Notes: generated by a model from the letters alone, not told the origin. DNA of 64,000 bases from Tragulus kanchil (GCA_022376925.1 JAIOJX010000032.1:100928794-100992793); one strand, 5' to 3'; positions 25,393 to 38,201 are shown, counted from the first letter of the stretch. Numbers and translations are program-made.

Positions 25393-25661
25393 GGCTTCCC
25401 TGGTGGTCCAGTGGGTAAGGACACCGCCTTGCAGTGCAAGGGGCGCAGGTTCGATCCCTGGCCTGGGAAGATTCCACGTGCCACGGAGCGGTTGGACCGA
25501 TTGGACTGATGTGTCCAACTACCGAGCCAGAGCTCTGGAGCACACGCGCCCAGAGCCAGTGCTCTGTAGTGAGAGAGGCCACTGCGGTGGGAGGTCCACA
25601 CAGGCCAAAGAACAAAGATAAATGAAAGATCAAAAGAAGTGGCCAAAAAACCCCCCAAAAC
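25393..25661 (+). mobile_element. Young tRNA-headed SINE with GC-rich body, copy 3
   Basis: Head ggcttccctggtggtccagt, B box ggttcgatccc near 25448, body with a small duplication (gaccgattggactgatgtgt) unlike the other copies. Target-site duplication actgctggag at 25383-25392 and 25662-25671. Confidence 0.92.
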
Positions 25662-25676
25662 ACTGCTGGAGGAAGT

Positions 25677-25758
25677 ACTGGCTTAGCCAAAAAAAAGTTC
25701 ATTTGGTTTTTTCCATAAGACGTTACGGGAAACCTCAAACTTTTGGGCCAATCCAATA
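25677..25758. mobile_element. Mariner-like MITE, about 80 bp
   Basis: Short palindromic element: left end ggcttagccaaaaaaaagtt and right end aacttttgggccaatcc are imperfect inverted complements around a core 'ttttccataagacgttacgg'. This matches the mariner-derived short element common in ruminants. It has no coding capacity and lies 5 bp beyond the SINE target-site duplication. Confidence 0.75.
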
Positions 25759-25854
25759 TTAGTATTCATGTCAGAGACATTTCCCTTAAGATCTGTCATT
25801 ATTTGTTTAATACATTTTGGTGCCTATGTGTTGGAAGCATATATATTTATGATT

Positions 25855-25970
25855 GTAAGGAAATGGCAACCCACTGCAGTATTTCTGCCTGGAAAATCTC
25901 ATGGACAGAGGATCTGGCAGTCTACAGTTCATGGGGTTGCAAAGAGCCGGACACAGCTGAGCAACTGAGG
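25855..25970 (+). mobile_element. Bov-tA-type SINE, 3' half only
   Basis: Starts at 'aatggcaacccactgcagta' and ends 'cacagctgagcaactgagg'. The tRNA-like head is missing. Confidence 0.8.
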
Positions 25971-25999
25971 ACATATCCTCTTGACGTACTGGTCCCTTT

Positions 26000-28900
26000 A
26001 TCATTTTATGAGCTTGTCTCTTTTTATACTTTTTTTTTCTAAACTTTTATTTTACTTTTAACTTTTACAGAGTTTTGTTGTTTATAGACATTGTATGTTC
26101 TCAGATTAGTCATACGTATATTTCGCCCATGTGTGACTAAGCCCAACTTCTTTTGATTTCCATCTGCTTGAAATATCATCCATCCTTTCACTTGGAGTCA
26201 CTGTGTGTCTTTAAAGCTAAAAAGTCTTCTATAGATCACATATAATTGGGTCTTGCTTTATTTAATCCATTCAGCCACTCTGTTCCTTTGGATTGGTGAG
26301 TTCAATCTGTTTACCTTTAGGGCGACTATCTGATGTATAAGAACATACTACTGCCATTTATTTTATCTTTTGTTATTTTACTGCTTCTGTTTCTTCTTCC
26401 TTCTGTTTCTGCCTACCTTTGTAAGTTGGTGATTTTTCACGGTGATTTTCTCAGTCTCCTATTTTAAAAAATGTTTCATTCTTGACTCTAGATTTTTCTT
26501 TATGGCTACCATGAAATTTACATATATTTATAAATGTATATAAGACATTTCATAAAATATTTTTATGCTGATAGCAGTTTATCTTCATTTCTCATTCTTC
26601 TACTCTTCTCCTTTTACATTTTTGACATCACAAATTACCTTTTTATTCTGTGTTAGAGTTCTTTTCCTTTAACTTTTAGGGATTTAAATATATTATTGTA
26701 AAAAAGTTACTTTCCTATCATCTACATAGATGAAGTCCATCCCAGTACAGGAAAGTCTCAAGGAGGAAAAACAGAACAAACAAAACAGTTCTGAGCAGTT
26801 TTCCAATGATACGCTCATGAATGGTTTTCTTGCATTTATTCTGCTTATGGTTCATGTATTTTCCGAATCTGTGGCCTGATGTGTTCATCAGTCTTGGAAA
26901 ACGTTCTCCCATTATCTCTTCAAATATTGCTTCCGCCCTCTCCCTCTCCCTTCCTCTTCCAGAATAACCATCAGTGGTAATGGGTTCAAAACAGCACTCG
27001 TGCTCACGGGACACAAGTAGTCATTTACACCAATTTTATTTAGCTTTCTGGAAGGACTCAGGACTGGAAATATAGCATATCAATATGGCAAACTCAAACA
27101 CATCTTTATCAGGAATCCTTAAAACATCCAGTGGCTGTTTCCCAGACCACTTAGACAGGGCTATATAGAGTTTCTCCTAATAAATCTGCTAATAGGCTCA
27201 TGAAAGTAACCTTGTAGATTACTATTTTTCCTTGTAGTCTTTAAAGTTACCACTGATTTTCGACAGCTGTAATATAATGTGTCTTGGAGAATGTCCTTTT
27301 GTGTTTAAATACGTAAGGGTTCTTAGCTTTGTAGACTTGTATATTCAGATCCTTCTCCAGGTTTAGCAAGTTCTCAGCTATTATTTCTCTGCTTCCTTTT
27401 CCCTCTCTTCTTCTTTCGGCTCATCAGATGGCGTCTGAGAATTTTTGCAGAGTCTCTTCACTTTTAAAAAAATCAAATTTGTCTCTCCTCTGCCACCCGA
27501 ATTATCTCTATATCCCTGTCCTTGAGCTTGCTAATTCTTCCATCTGAAATGCTTTATTACCATTGCATTCCTCATCTCATTTATTGAGTTCTTCAGCTCC
27601 AGAGTTTGTTTTTTTTGTTTTCTTTTGTTTTGTTTTGAATTTTTTAGAATTTCAATCACTTGGGTAAAGTATTCCATTTGTCAGTTTTATTCCTGAAATT
27701 ACTGTATTGCCTAAGTTTTCCTGCAGCTCACTGAATTTCCTCTTAACTATTTTCAACTCCTTATCAGTTACATCACAATATTCCAGGTCTTTGGGTCTGG
27801 TTGTGGGAAAACTATCACTTTAATTTCCTTCCTTTTTGATTTTTTGTAAAAAGTTACTTTCCTATCATCTACATAGATGAAGTCCATCCCAGTACAGGAA
27901 AGTCTCAAGGAGGAAAACAGAACAAACAAAACAGTTCTGAGCAGTTTTCCAATGATACGCTCATGAATGGTTTTCTTGCATTTATTCTGCTTATGGTTCA
28001 TGTATTTTCCGAATCTGTGGCCTGATGTGTTCATCAGTCTTGGAAAACGTTCTCCCATTATCTCTTCAAATATTGCTTCCGCCTCTCCCTCTCCCTTCCT
28101 CTTCCAGAATAACCATCAGTGGTAATGGGTTCAAAACAGCACTGTGCTCACGGGACACAAGTAGTCATTTACACCAATTTTATTTAGCTTTCTGGAAGGA
28201 CTCAGGACTGGAAATATAGCATATCAATATGGCAAACTCAAACACATCTTTATCAGGAATCCTTAAAACATCCAGTGGCTGTTTCCCAGACCACTTAGAC
28301 AGGGCTATATAGAGTTTCTCCTAATAAATCTGCTAATAGGCTCATGAAAGTAACCTTGTAGATTACTATTTTTCCTTGTAGTCTTTAAAGTTACCACTGA
28401 TTTTCGACAGCTGTAATATAATGTGTCTTGGAGAATGTCCTTTTGTGTTTAAATACGTAAGGGTTCTTAGCTTTGTAGACTTGTATATTCAGATCCTTCT
28501 CCAGGTTTAGCAAGTTCTCAGCTATTATTTCTCTGCTTCCTTTTCCCTCTCTTCTTCTTTCGGCTCATCAGATGGCGTCTGAGAATTTTTGCAGAGTCTC
28601 TTCACTTTTAAAAAAATCAAATTTGTCTCTCCTCTGCCACCCGAATTATCTCTATATCCCTGTCCTTGAGCTTGCTAATTCTTCCATCTGAAATGCTTTA
28701 TTACCATTGCATTCCTCATCTCATTTATTGAGTTCTTCAGCTCCAGAGTTTGTTTTTTTTGTTTTCTTTTGTTTTGTTTTGAATTTTTTAGAATTTCAAT
28801 CACTTGGGTAAAGTATTCCATTTGTCAGTTTTATTCCTGAAATTACTGTATTGCCTAAGTTTTCCTGCAGCTCACTGAATTTCCTCTTAACTATTTTCAA

Positions 28901-30150
28901 CTCCTTATCAGTTACATCACAATATTCCAGGTCTTTGGGTCTGGTTGTGGGAAAACTATCACTTCTTGTGATACCATATTACAATTTCTTTCCCTAGATG
29001 TTTGACGAAATGAGGCTTTGCTGTCACATTTGAAGTAGCAAACACTTTTTAGGCAAGGCTTTATTTATTTTGTTCCTAACAATTTAGTAGGGGGGTAATT
29101 AGAAGCCTTCCTTTTGTTTTCCAGAAGGTGGTGCTACAGAATAGGTTTTTGATTTCTCTTGCCAGTGCTAAGTGATACTAAAGCTGGTATTTAGGAATGT
29201 GCATTAAAAAAAAAAAAAAGTTGGCAGAGAAAAATAAATGTGAGGGGAGGGTAGTTGGTGGTACACTGAAGGAGGTGTGTATTAAGCTCTGGACCGTGGT
29301 TGTGCCCATGACCTACCAGAGGGAGCCCCAAGTATGGGATGAGGGTCCCAGCAGCCCGTGGGACCCAGAATCCTAGGACTAACAGCAGGAGATGCTTTCC
29401 TTCTGTTCTCTTCCCTTTTTCTCTTTCCTCTTCCTGTCTCCAGTCACCGAGGTCTCTCCAAGAGAGCAACAGGTCCCTTCAGCTGCAGGCTGGACTGCTG
29501 GGGACACCCGTACCCATCACCTTCACCCTCCATCTACTCTGCCACAAAAGGTCTGGGCTGGCCCACTGCCAGACCTGTTGCCTACATTCCCTCACTCCAC
29601 AGCCTCTTCTGCCTTCCTGTCTACCCACCTGCAGGTACACGGATGGATCCCCTGAGTGTCCTGGTATGCTACGCAGAAGAGCTTTTGTTTTGTTTATGCA
29701 TGTTCAATTAGCTGTACACTGAAGAGGAGAGAAAAAAAGACACAACTCATACCACCACGATACAGACCTCATTCCAATCATAATTATTTTAAAGTCCATG
29801 TCTGATAGCTTTAATATCTGAATTCCTATGAGTTTTTTCTGTTGTCTTGCCTCGTTCCCTAGAAGCTGAACATGTGTGGGGAAAACTGCAGAGGGCCCAC
29901 CTGATTTTATTTTCCTCCAGAGAATAAAGACAAGAGGCAGATCATCTTAATGTGTCTAGAATTAAGCTGATTCTAAGGATTTCAGTCTTCAGGGTGTTGC
30001 AGCAACCAAAAACCCAACTGGTTACTTGGGACTCTCCTTGATAAGTTATGAACTGTAACTGCTGTCTTCCCAGGATTCAAACTCTGCCTAACTTTTCTGC
30101 CCTTTATCCAATGTTCCCTGGCTTCTTACATTTGGATTTTTGCAAATTAG
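26000..30150 (-). mobile_element. Ancient L1 5'/middle region, antisense (contains a duplication)
   Basis: The long T-rich region reads as an old LINE-1 in antisense: 'tttacctttagggcgactat', 'ctgatgtataagaaca' (26310-26350), 'gagttcttcagctccagagt', 'aatttcaatcacttgggtaa' (27590-27670), and the 'cagaaggtggtgctacagaa' theme at 29120. Heavily decayed. Open frames of 90-127 codons at 29339-29722 are artefacts of its GC-rich part. Extent and subfamily are approximate. Confidence 0.5.
26698..28964. repeat. Direct duplication 8 (26698-27845 and 27846-28964)
   Basis: 1.15 kb unit starting gtaaaaa(a)gttactttcc. The first copy has single extra bases in homopolymers at about 26764, 26936 and 26998. Its last 25 bases (taatttccttcctttttgat...) are not in the second copy, which continues cttgtgatacc. 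Confidence 0.94.
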
Positions 30151-30354
30151 CCTGTGACTCAAAAGAGAAAAGTCAAACAAAATGTCAGACTCACTCCAAT
30201 GCATTTGTCTTCTCACAAGGATGTTGACCACTCAAGTCCTGGTTACCTTCAGATTTTTAATTTTCTACAGATTTTCTAACTGTCCTTAACTAGAAAATTG
30301 ATTTGATGCAAGTTAGAAATCATAGCCAGATATGGAAGACAATCACATTAAAAT
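30151..30354. other. Intronic DNA, nothing recognised
   Basis: AT-rich unique sequence. Confidence 0.4.
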
Positions 30355-30405
30355 ATATGTGTGTGTATGTATATGCGTGTGTGTATATATGTGCATGTGT
30401 GTAGA
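30355..30405. repeat. (TG/TA)n microsatellite
   Basis: Alternating TGTGTATGTATATGCG-type repeats. Confidence 0.85.
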
Positions 30406-30890
30406 GTAATAGAATATTAAAGTTAAAAAGAACTTTATCAATTATCTACATCAACTTTTCATTCAAACTAGAAATTTTATGGCAATAATCTTGATAGTCA
30501 ACTGGTATGTAGTAAGCATGTCAATAACAGAAATACAACTGAAGTGGGGAATCAAGTTGCACCACTCCTAGACAGTCCTTGTTAGGAATATCCTCATTAT
30601 TCTTCTTTGCCTCCTGAAAACACTCACTCAGCTGTGAATGTGACTCAATAATTCTACCCTTCAAAGCATTATTGAATATATATGGTACTTCTGTTTTCCA
30701 GATCACACTTAAATACATTTTCTCACAGTAGGAAAAATATTCTTTACCAAACCTCATATGGCAAACTTTTTGAACTCCTCTAGTTATAATGATCATTCTC
30801 TGAATGAAATATAATTGGCTAAGATTTTCTTCCTAATTGTGGAACCAAGATAAAGTCAATACTGAACATTCAGCTTAATACAAAGTATTG
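30406..30890. other. Intronic DNA, nothing recognised
   Basis: A 91-codon open frame on the minus strand (30521-30796) has no recognisable domain; treated as chance. Confidence 0.45.
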
Positions 30891-30898
30891 CCGTATGG

Positions 30899-31107
30899 TA
30901 GGCTCTTTCAGTTGTGTCTGATTCTTTGCAACCCTATGGGCTGTAGCCCACCAGGCTCCTCTGTCCAGGGGATATTCCAGACAAGAATACTGGAGCGGGT
31001 TGCTGTACCCTCCCCGAGGGGATCTTTCCAACCCAGGGATCCACCCCACGTCTGTTACCTGCATTGGCAGGTGGGTTCTTTATCACTAGTGCCACCTGAG
31101 AAGCCTA
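30899..31107 (-). mobile_element. Bov-tA-type SINE
   Basis: Antisense, near full length: 3' end 'ggctctttcagttgtgtctg' side at 30899, head at 31107 (cttctcaggtggcactagtg in sense), B box near 31030. Confidence 0.87.
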
Positions 31108-31420
31108 ACACAAAGCACAGAGCTATACTATTCATACCTCTACAACTACCCACTAACATGGTTCATCAGTATCAATCTATATGTCTATTTTCTACCCAAG
31201 AACAATCTTTACATTTAAGCACCTATTATATACTCCCAAAACTCATGGTCAGACAGAACCTCAACATCCCCCGTTCGACTCTCTTATAAACCTGCTTTCT
31301 GTTCTTATTTTTACCCTGCTAGACTTGACACTTATCCCTATTAAGTTCTATGTAGCAACTGAAATAGTCAATGAAAATTTAAATTCTGATTCTGTGATTT
31401 GTCTATTGATTATCTCATCT
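31108..31420. other. Intronic DNA, nothing recognised
   Basis: Unique AT-rich sequence. Confidence 0.45.
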
Positions 31421-33540
31421 AGGTTTGTACTATCCTAAATAGGAAATCTTACTATACTTATTAAATAGAGTAAATGACCAAGGTTTCCCTTTAGAATGAT
31501 ACCTAAATTCTTTGGGAATAGTTGTTTAGCAGCAATAAGCCATTCAAAGCACATTTCTTTATCTTACCCGAAATGCTGCTGTAAGAAACAGTCAAATTTC
31601 TTACTAAAAGCAAATTTATAGCATATAGTATAACTGTTAAACTACTCAGCTGTGAATCAGTACAGTGCTGAGAAGGCCTAGTGTAAATCTGAGTAGAAGA
31701 TAGATTCATCATATCATATTTGGCATAGAATTCAAATAGGAGAGAAGAAATTTAAGTAAATTCTATGATGACTATTTCCCTTTTCCAAGATACTCCCATC
31801 TGTTGTAGTACCATGTTTGACACTGGTATAGTTTGCTTAAAATCTAGTATGACTAAACATGGTAGATGCTTAACATATAACTGGTTCTATTATTTCATTA
31901 ACTAAGTCTGGCAGAACAGAAGTCCATTATTGATACATATGGTACCAGGTATACTCCAATACATTAAAAACAAAAATTAAATAACTAATACCAATATTTA
32001 TCAAGTAAGAACTTATAAAAAATGTATGGTATATGTAAAACTTTAATTCTATTATTTTCAATTATGATAATCATGTAACTATCTTATAACTAATTCATAA
32101 TTTAGAAATTGAGATATTAAGTGAAAATATAGTGCTCATTGTGTTTTTAATAGTGCATAAAATGTAATTACAAAATAATATGAAGAATATAAATTATAAA
32201 CAATGCATTTCAATAAAATAATATACTGACATTCAGGATAAGAGAAATTATAGCAAGATTTGATGATTCTATTAAAGGCTTTTTAAAAATCTAAGGACAA
32301 ATTTAAAAAAAGAATTATTAACACTTTAAAAACAAAAGCACTACCAAAAGAAATACAGTGAAATTTATCAGAGGCAAACACTGTCAACCATAAGACACTA
32401 CTTAAACAAGAATACTGTTCCCTGAAGGGGTTTTTGGGAAAACGCTGCCTCAAATTCTTAATCTAAATAAAGGTTTGTATTATCAGAAATAGGAAATCTT
32501 ACTATTCTTTTTAAATCGAGTAAACGGCCAAGGTGTCCCTTGACAATGATACGTAAATTCTTTGGGAATAGTTGTTTAGCAGCAATAAGCCATTCAAAGC
32601 ACATTTCTTTATCTTACCCGAAATGCTGCTGTAAGAAACAGTCAAATTTCTTACTAAAAGCAAATTTATAGCATATAGTATAACTGTTAAACTACTCAGC
32701 TGTGAATCAGTACAGTGCTGAGAAGGCCTAGTGTAAATCTGAGTAGAAGATAGATTCATCATATCATATTTGGCATAGAATTCAAATAGGAGAGAAGAAA
32801 TTTAAGTAAATTCTATGATGACTATTTCCCTTTTCCAAGATACTCCCATCTGTTGTAGTACCATGTTTGACACTGGTATAGTTTGCTTAAAATCTAGTAT
32901 GACTAAACATGGTAGATGCTTAACATATAACTGGTTCTATTATTTCATTAACTAAGTCTGGCAGAACAGAAGTCCATTATTGATACATATGGTACCAGGT
33001 ATACTCCAATACATTAAAAACAAAAATTAAATAACTAATACCAATATTTATCAAGTAAGAACTTATAAAAAATGTATGGTATATGTAAAACTTTAATTCT
33101 ATTATTTTCAATTATGATAATCATGTAACTATCTTATAACTAATTCATAATTTAGAAATTGAGATATTAAGTGAAAATATAGTGCTCATTGTGTTTTTAA
33201 TAGTGCATAAAATGTAATTACAAAATAATATGAAGAATATAAATTATAAACAATGCATTTCAATAAAATAATATACTGACATTCAGGATAAGAGAAATTA
33301 TAGCAAGATTTGATGATTCTATTAAAGGCTTTTTAAAAATCTAAGGACAAATTTAAAAAAAGAATTATTAACACTTTAAAAACAAAAGCACTACCAAAAG
33401 AAATACAGTGAAATTTATCAGAGGCAAACACTGTCAACCATAAGACACTACTTAAACAAGAATACTGTTCCCCTGAAGGGGTGAAGGTTTCTATTATTAG
33501 CAGAGATAAGCGCTGCCTCAAATTCTTTCCTTAATAACAT
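31421..33540. repeat. Direct duplication 9 (31421-32470 and 32471-33540)
   Basis: 1050 bp unit. The first 90 bp of the second copy (32471-32560) carry about ten substitutions against 31421-31510, then the copies agree almost base for base. The end of the first copy (32430-32460) lacks about 25 bases and has a garbled run (gtttttgggaaaacgc). Errors cluster at the junction. Confidence 0.93.
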
Positions 33541-35614
33541 CATACTAAAAATAAAACAGTTCACTACGTTTCAAAATAAACACGTTGCTTTGCATGTACA
33601 TTTCAATGGTCTAAATAATAGATAAAAATCTGTTCAACCTGATTCAAAGTGTATTCCCTTATATTTGCAGGTAATAAACACACTAGGGAGACTGGCTCTC
33701 ACTTTCATAACACAGTCAATTTTTTAGGGGTCTTCTGCCACCCATTTCCTCATCTCAGATTAGATCTTCTGTTAGATTCAGTTAAGCTATTTACCTGGCT
33801 TCAAAACATTAACTATGTTCTCTATAAAATATTTTTCCATATCATGAAGGAAAACCACAGGAATCTCAGAAGAGTAAATGTGGCAGTATTATCCTTACAA
33901 AGCAGTATGAAATGCTAACATGGACCACAAGGCAAGTGAATATTTTGACATGTTTTTTTTTAAAAAAAAAAAAAAAAAACAACTAGATAAATAAAGCAGT
34001 GCTGTAACAGCATGGGAAAGGGAGAAAGTCCATGAAACAGAAGAAATTTCCTCAGTATATGATCAACCAGAAAAATCCTTTCCAACTTATATAGACTTGT
34101 GAGGAGAAAGTTTTTTAAAGGCATTTTTAGCTCAGAGTCTGCATTTTCCGTAGTTCGAAAAGAATGAACTGCATGTATTATTTTGGTTCTACCGTTAAGC
34201 AGAACCTTGACAACGAACCACACATAAAAACTGCTAGCTGCCGCTCACGTCCTCCTCCCTTTACCAGCTTCGCCTCCTTCATCCAAGTGTTCCATGACCA
34301 CTACCGTGAGACCTCGAACGCCTGTTACGTGGCCGCACAAACGCACTGCACACATATACGTGGTGTACAGAAGGTGGTACGTAAGCAGTGTCTAGAGAGT
34401 CACATTAATAAACATACTCAAATGAAACATGAAAGACGACCAGAGAAAAATAAAACAGGACACAGTAAACTCTCATCAAATTCTGATCTCAGAACCAGAT
34501 CACAGATTCTAAGAGTTCAGCTAATTACAGGTTCAAGAATACTGTTCCTGAAGGGGTGAAGGTTTCTATTATTAGCAGAGATAAGCGCTGCCTCAAATTC
34601 TTTCCTTAATAACATCATACTAAAAATAAAACAGTTCACTACGTTTCAAAATAAACACGTTGCTTTGCATGTACATTTCAATGGTCTAAATAATAGATAA
34701 AAATCTGTTCAACCTGATTCAAAGTGTATTCCCTTATATTTGCAGGTAATAAACACACTAGGGAGACTGGCTCTCACTTTCATAACACAGTCAATTTTTT
34801 AGGGGTCTTCTGCCACCCATTTCCTCATCTCAGATTAGATCTTCTGTTAGATTCAGTTAAGCTATTTACCTGGCTTCAAAACATTAACTATGTTCTCTAT
34901 AAAATATTTTTCCATATCATGAAGGAAAACCACAGGAATCTCAGAAGAGTAAATGTGGCAGTATTATCCTTACAAAGCAGTATGAAATGCTAACATGGAC
35001 CACAAGGCAAGTGAATATTTTGACATGTTTTTTTTAAAAAAAAAAAAAAAAAAAAACAACTAGATAAATAAAGCAGTGCTGTAACAGCATGGGAAAGGGA
35101 GAAAGTCCATGAAACAGAAGAAATTTCCTCAGTATATGATCAACCAGAAAAATCCTTTCCAACTTATATAGACTTGTGAGGAGAAAGTTTTTTAAAGGCA
35201 TTTTTAGCTCAGAGTCTGCATTTTCCGTAGTTCGAAAAGAATGAACTGCATGTATTATTTTGGTTCTACCGTTAAGCAGAACCTTGACAACGAACCACAC
35301 ATAAAAACTGCTAGCTGCCGCTCACGTCCTCCTCCCTTTACCAGCTTCGCCTCCTTCATCCAAGTGTTCCATGACCACTACCGTGAGACCTCGAACGCCT
35401 GTTACGTGGCCGCACAAACGCACTGCACACATATACGTGGTGTACAGAAGGTGGTACGTAAGCAGTGTCTAGAGAGTCACATTAATAAACATACTCAAAT
35501 GAAACATGAAAGACGACCAGAGAAAAATAAAACAGGACACAGTAAACTCTCATCAAATTCTGATCTCAGAACCAGATCACAGATTCTAAGAGTTCAGCTA
35601 ATTACAGGTTCAAG
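33457..35614. repeat. Direct duplication 10 (33457-34533 and 34534-35614)
   Basis: 1.08 kb unit starting caagaatactgttcc, overlapping the end of duplication 9. Differences: two C bases lost at the start of copy 2 and a different length of the poly-A near 33960/35035. It contains the CpG-rich patch described separately. Confidence 0.95.
34148..34400. promoter_or_regulatory. CpG-rich intronic patch, candidate enhancer or conserved element (repeated 35224-35475)
   Basis: Roughly 13 CpG dinucleotides fall in about 200 bp (34181-34380) inside AT-rich intron where CpG is otherwise rare. CACGT- and TTACGTGG-type cores occur (34242, 34326, 34358). No Bov, L1 or other repeat is recognised. A 131-codon plus-strand open frame (34164-34559) spans it in both copies but has no domain I recognise. 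Possible readings are a cis-regulatory element, an alternative promoter, or the exon of a processed or non-coding transcript. Confidence 0.35.
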
Positions 35615-35898
35615 TCCATAGAAGGACCCAAGTATTAAAAAGTACATAAAAGCTAAGTGCTTGTATCTTTTCACCTGCATTTTCTCCTGTACTACTTTCA
35701 ACAGTATAAAAGAACATACAGTCGTACTCCCTTTTTCAGAGATCAAGTGACTTTGGCTTGTAACAGCAAATTTCCACACACCAGGCATTCTAAATCCAAT
35801 GTTCTTTATACTATATACCATCCTGCATTTGAGGACTTAACGCTGAATCTATCATCATTTATAACACTTTTTCCTATGGAAAAATATCTTTTGATAAT
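35615..35898. other. Intronic DNA, nothing recognised
   Basis: Unique sequence, no repeat family recognised. Confidence 0.4.
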
Positions 35899-38019
35899 CA
35901 ATCAATTGATTCCACAAAATGAACAAAATCTGTTCAGCATTATGGACAAATTTATGTTGAAACCATAAAAATAATATATAAATCAGGAAAAAACCTAAAC
36001 AGCACACTATTTTCTTATTTAAGAGAGATGATGAATTCATTTTCATTTCAATAATAATGGTCTGTTATACAGCTTCATTAGTTTGAAGTATGACTTAACA
36101 TTCATTTAGAATTTGCATGTTTTCAAAAGTAAAATCGGTTCAGCTAGCAATTTATATGAACAATTTATGAACATCAAAGTTATTTCCATTTCATTCTTAT
36201 TTTATTCATTTTCCGTATTTGTGGGAAAAAAAAAATCATGACTTCTAAAATGATATTGCATTTTTAATGTAAGTATTAACAACTAAGTATCATAGAGCAC
36301 AAATGAATTAATCATTAGGAACTCTCCAACACACGGCACCAAAAATTGGGGCCGATTATTAAAGCACAGTCTCAATGTTTCAGTCAGAATTGCAATCAGC
36401 AAACAATTATTATTAACAAAACCTCATACAGGGCACAGGATTCACTCACAATGGCCATGTATCTAGTCATCTCAACAACAGTATCATCTAGTTGTAAAGC
36501 AATTCATTTTCTTAAGGCCGTTTTATGTGCCTCAATTAATTTAATTCTTTAAAAAAATCTAGAGAGTAGTTAGCCAAGTATTGTTTTTGACATTTTACAA
36601 AGTAGGAAACAGGCTCAGAGAAGTTTAATGGTTTCCCAAACTCATATAACTGACAGTAACATGGAATGAAAATCCCCAGCTAATACATTTCAAAATGTTC
36701 CTTCTTCATGGGACATCAAGATTTTTTTTTTTTTTAACAGATTCTCCTTAGTCTGGTTACTAAAGGGTGGTGGCAATCTTTATTTTTGAAACTTGAATGT
36801 TTTGACAGTTTTTGAAACTTGCAATGTTTCTTTTTTAAATTTTGGTCTCTTTATTTTTTCTTATTTATTTTTCATCTTCTTTTTCTTGGCCTGTGTGGGC
36901 CCCCCATTACAGTGGCCTCTCTTGGTTTCTATTGTTTTCTTATTTATCTTCATCCATCTTCTTTATTCTTTGGCCTGTGTGGGCCTCCCATTACAATCAA
37001 TTGATTCCACAAAATGAACAAAATCTGTTCAGCATTATGGACAAATTTATGTTGAAACCATAAAAATAATATATAAATCAGGAAAAAACCTAAACAGCAC
37101 ACTATTTTCTTATTTAAGAGAGATGATGAATTCATTTTCATTTCAATAATAATGGTCTGTTATACAGCTTCATTAGTTTGAAGTATGACTTAACATTCAT
37201 TTAGAATTTGCATGTTTTCAAAAGTAAAATCGGTTCAGCTAGCAATTTATATGAACAATTTATGAACATCAAAGTTATTTCCATTTCATTCTTATTTTAT
37301 TCATTTTCCGTATTTGTGGGAAAAAAAAAATCATGACTTCTAAAATGATATTGCATTTTTAATGTAAGTATTAACAACTAAGTATCATAGAGCACAAATG
37401 AATTAATCATTAGGAACTCTCCAACACACGGCACCAAAAATTGGGGCCGATTATTAAAGCACAGTCTCAATGTTTCAGTCAGAATTGCAATCAGCAAACA
37501 ATTATTATTAACAAAACCTCATACAGGGCACAGGATTCACTCACAATGGCCATGTATCTAGTCATCTCAACAACAGTATCATCTAGTTGTAAAGCAATTC
37601 ATTTTCTTAAGGCCGTTTTATGTGCCTCAATTAATTTAATTCTTTAAAAAAATCTAGAGAGTAGTTAGCCAAGTATTGTTTTTGACATTTTACAAAGTAG
37701 GAAACAGGCTCAGAGAAGTTTAATGGTTTCCCAAACTCATATAACTGACAGTAACATGGAATGAAAATCCCCAGCTAATACATTTCAAAATGTTCCTTCT
37801 TCATGGGACATCAAGATTTTTTTTTTTTTTAACAGATTCTCCTTAGTCTGGTTACTAAAGGTTACTGGCAATCTTTTTTATTTTTTGAAACTTGAATGTT
37901 TTGACAGTTTTTGAAACTTGCAATGTTTCTTTTTTTTAAATTTTGGTCTCTTTTATTGTTTTCTTATTTATTTTCATCCATCTTCTTTATTCTTTGGCCT
38001 GTGTGGGCCTCCCATTACA
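35899..38019. repeat. Direct duplication 11 (35899-36993 and 36994-38019)
   Basis: 1095 bp unit starting caatcaattgattcc. The first copy's last 150 bp hold a scrambled version of the young SINE's A-tail side, in which 'ggcctgtgtgggcc' occurs twice (36889 and 36972). The second copy reads cleanly into the full SINE. Confidence 0.93.
36585..36690 (-). repeat. MIR-type SINE, antisense (repeated 37680-37785)
   Basis: 'acattttacaaagtaggaaa' followed by 'caggctcagagaagtttaat' and 'tttcccaaactcatataact' is the standard antisense MIR segment. Confidence 0.75.
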
Positions 38020-38201
38020 GTGGCCTCTCTTGTTGCAGAGCACCGTCTCTGGGCGCTTGCACTCCAGAGTGCTGGTTCATAATTGGACACACCGGTCCAG
38101 CAGCTCCGTGGCACACGGGATTTCCTCCGGCCAGGGATCGAACCAGTGCCCCTTGCACTGCAAGGTGGACTCTTCACCCACTGGACCACCAGGGAAGCCC
38201 A
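37877..38201 (-). mobile_element. Young tRNA-headed SINE with GC-rich body, copy 4
   Basis: Antisense element: T-rich tail at the low end, then the body (cctgtgtgggcctcccatta), and the head at 38130-38200 ending gaccaccagggaagcc. Target-site duplication ttactggcaatcttt at 37862-37876, with the second copy at 38203-38217. Confidence 0.92.

Noticed and set aside
29339..29722. Overlapping 87-127 codon plus-strand frames as a small gene
   Set aside because: They lie in the GC-richer part of an antisense ancient L1; three overlapping frames of similar length indicate composition, not coding.
34164..34559. 131-codon open frame over the CpG-rich patch as a protein gene
   Set aside because: No recognisable domain, no splice or start context, and the distal part is AT-rich and unlike coding sequence. 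Kept only as a possible regulatory patch.
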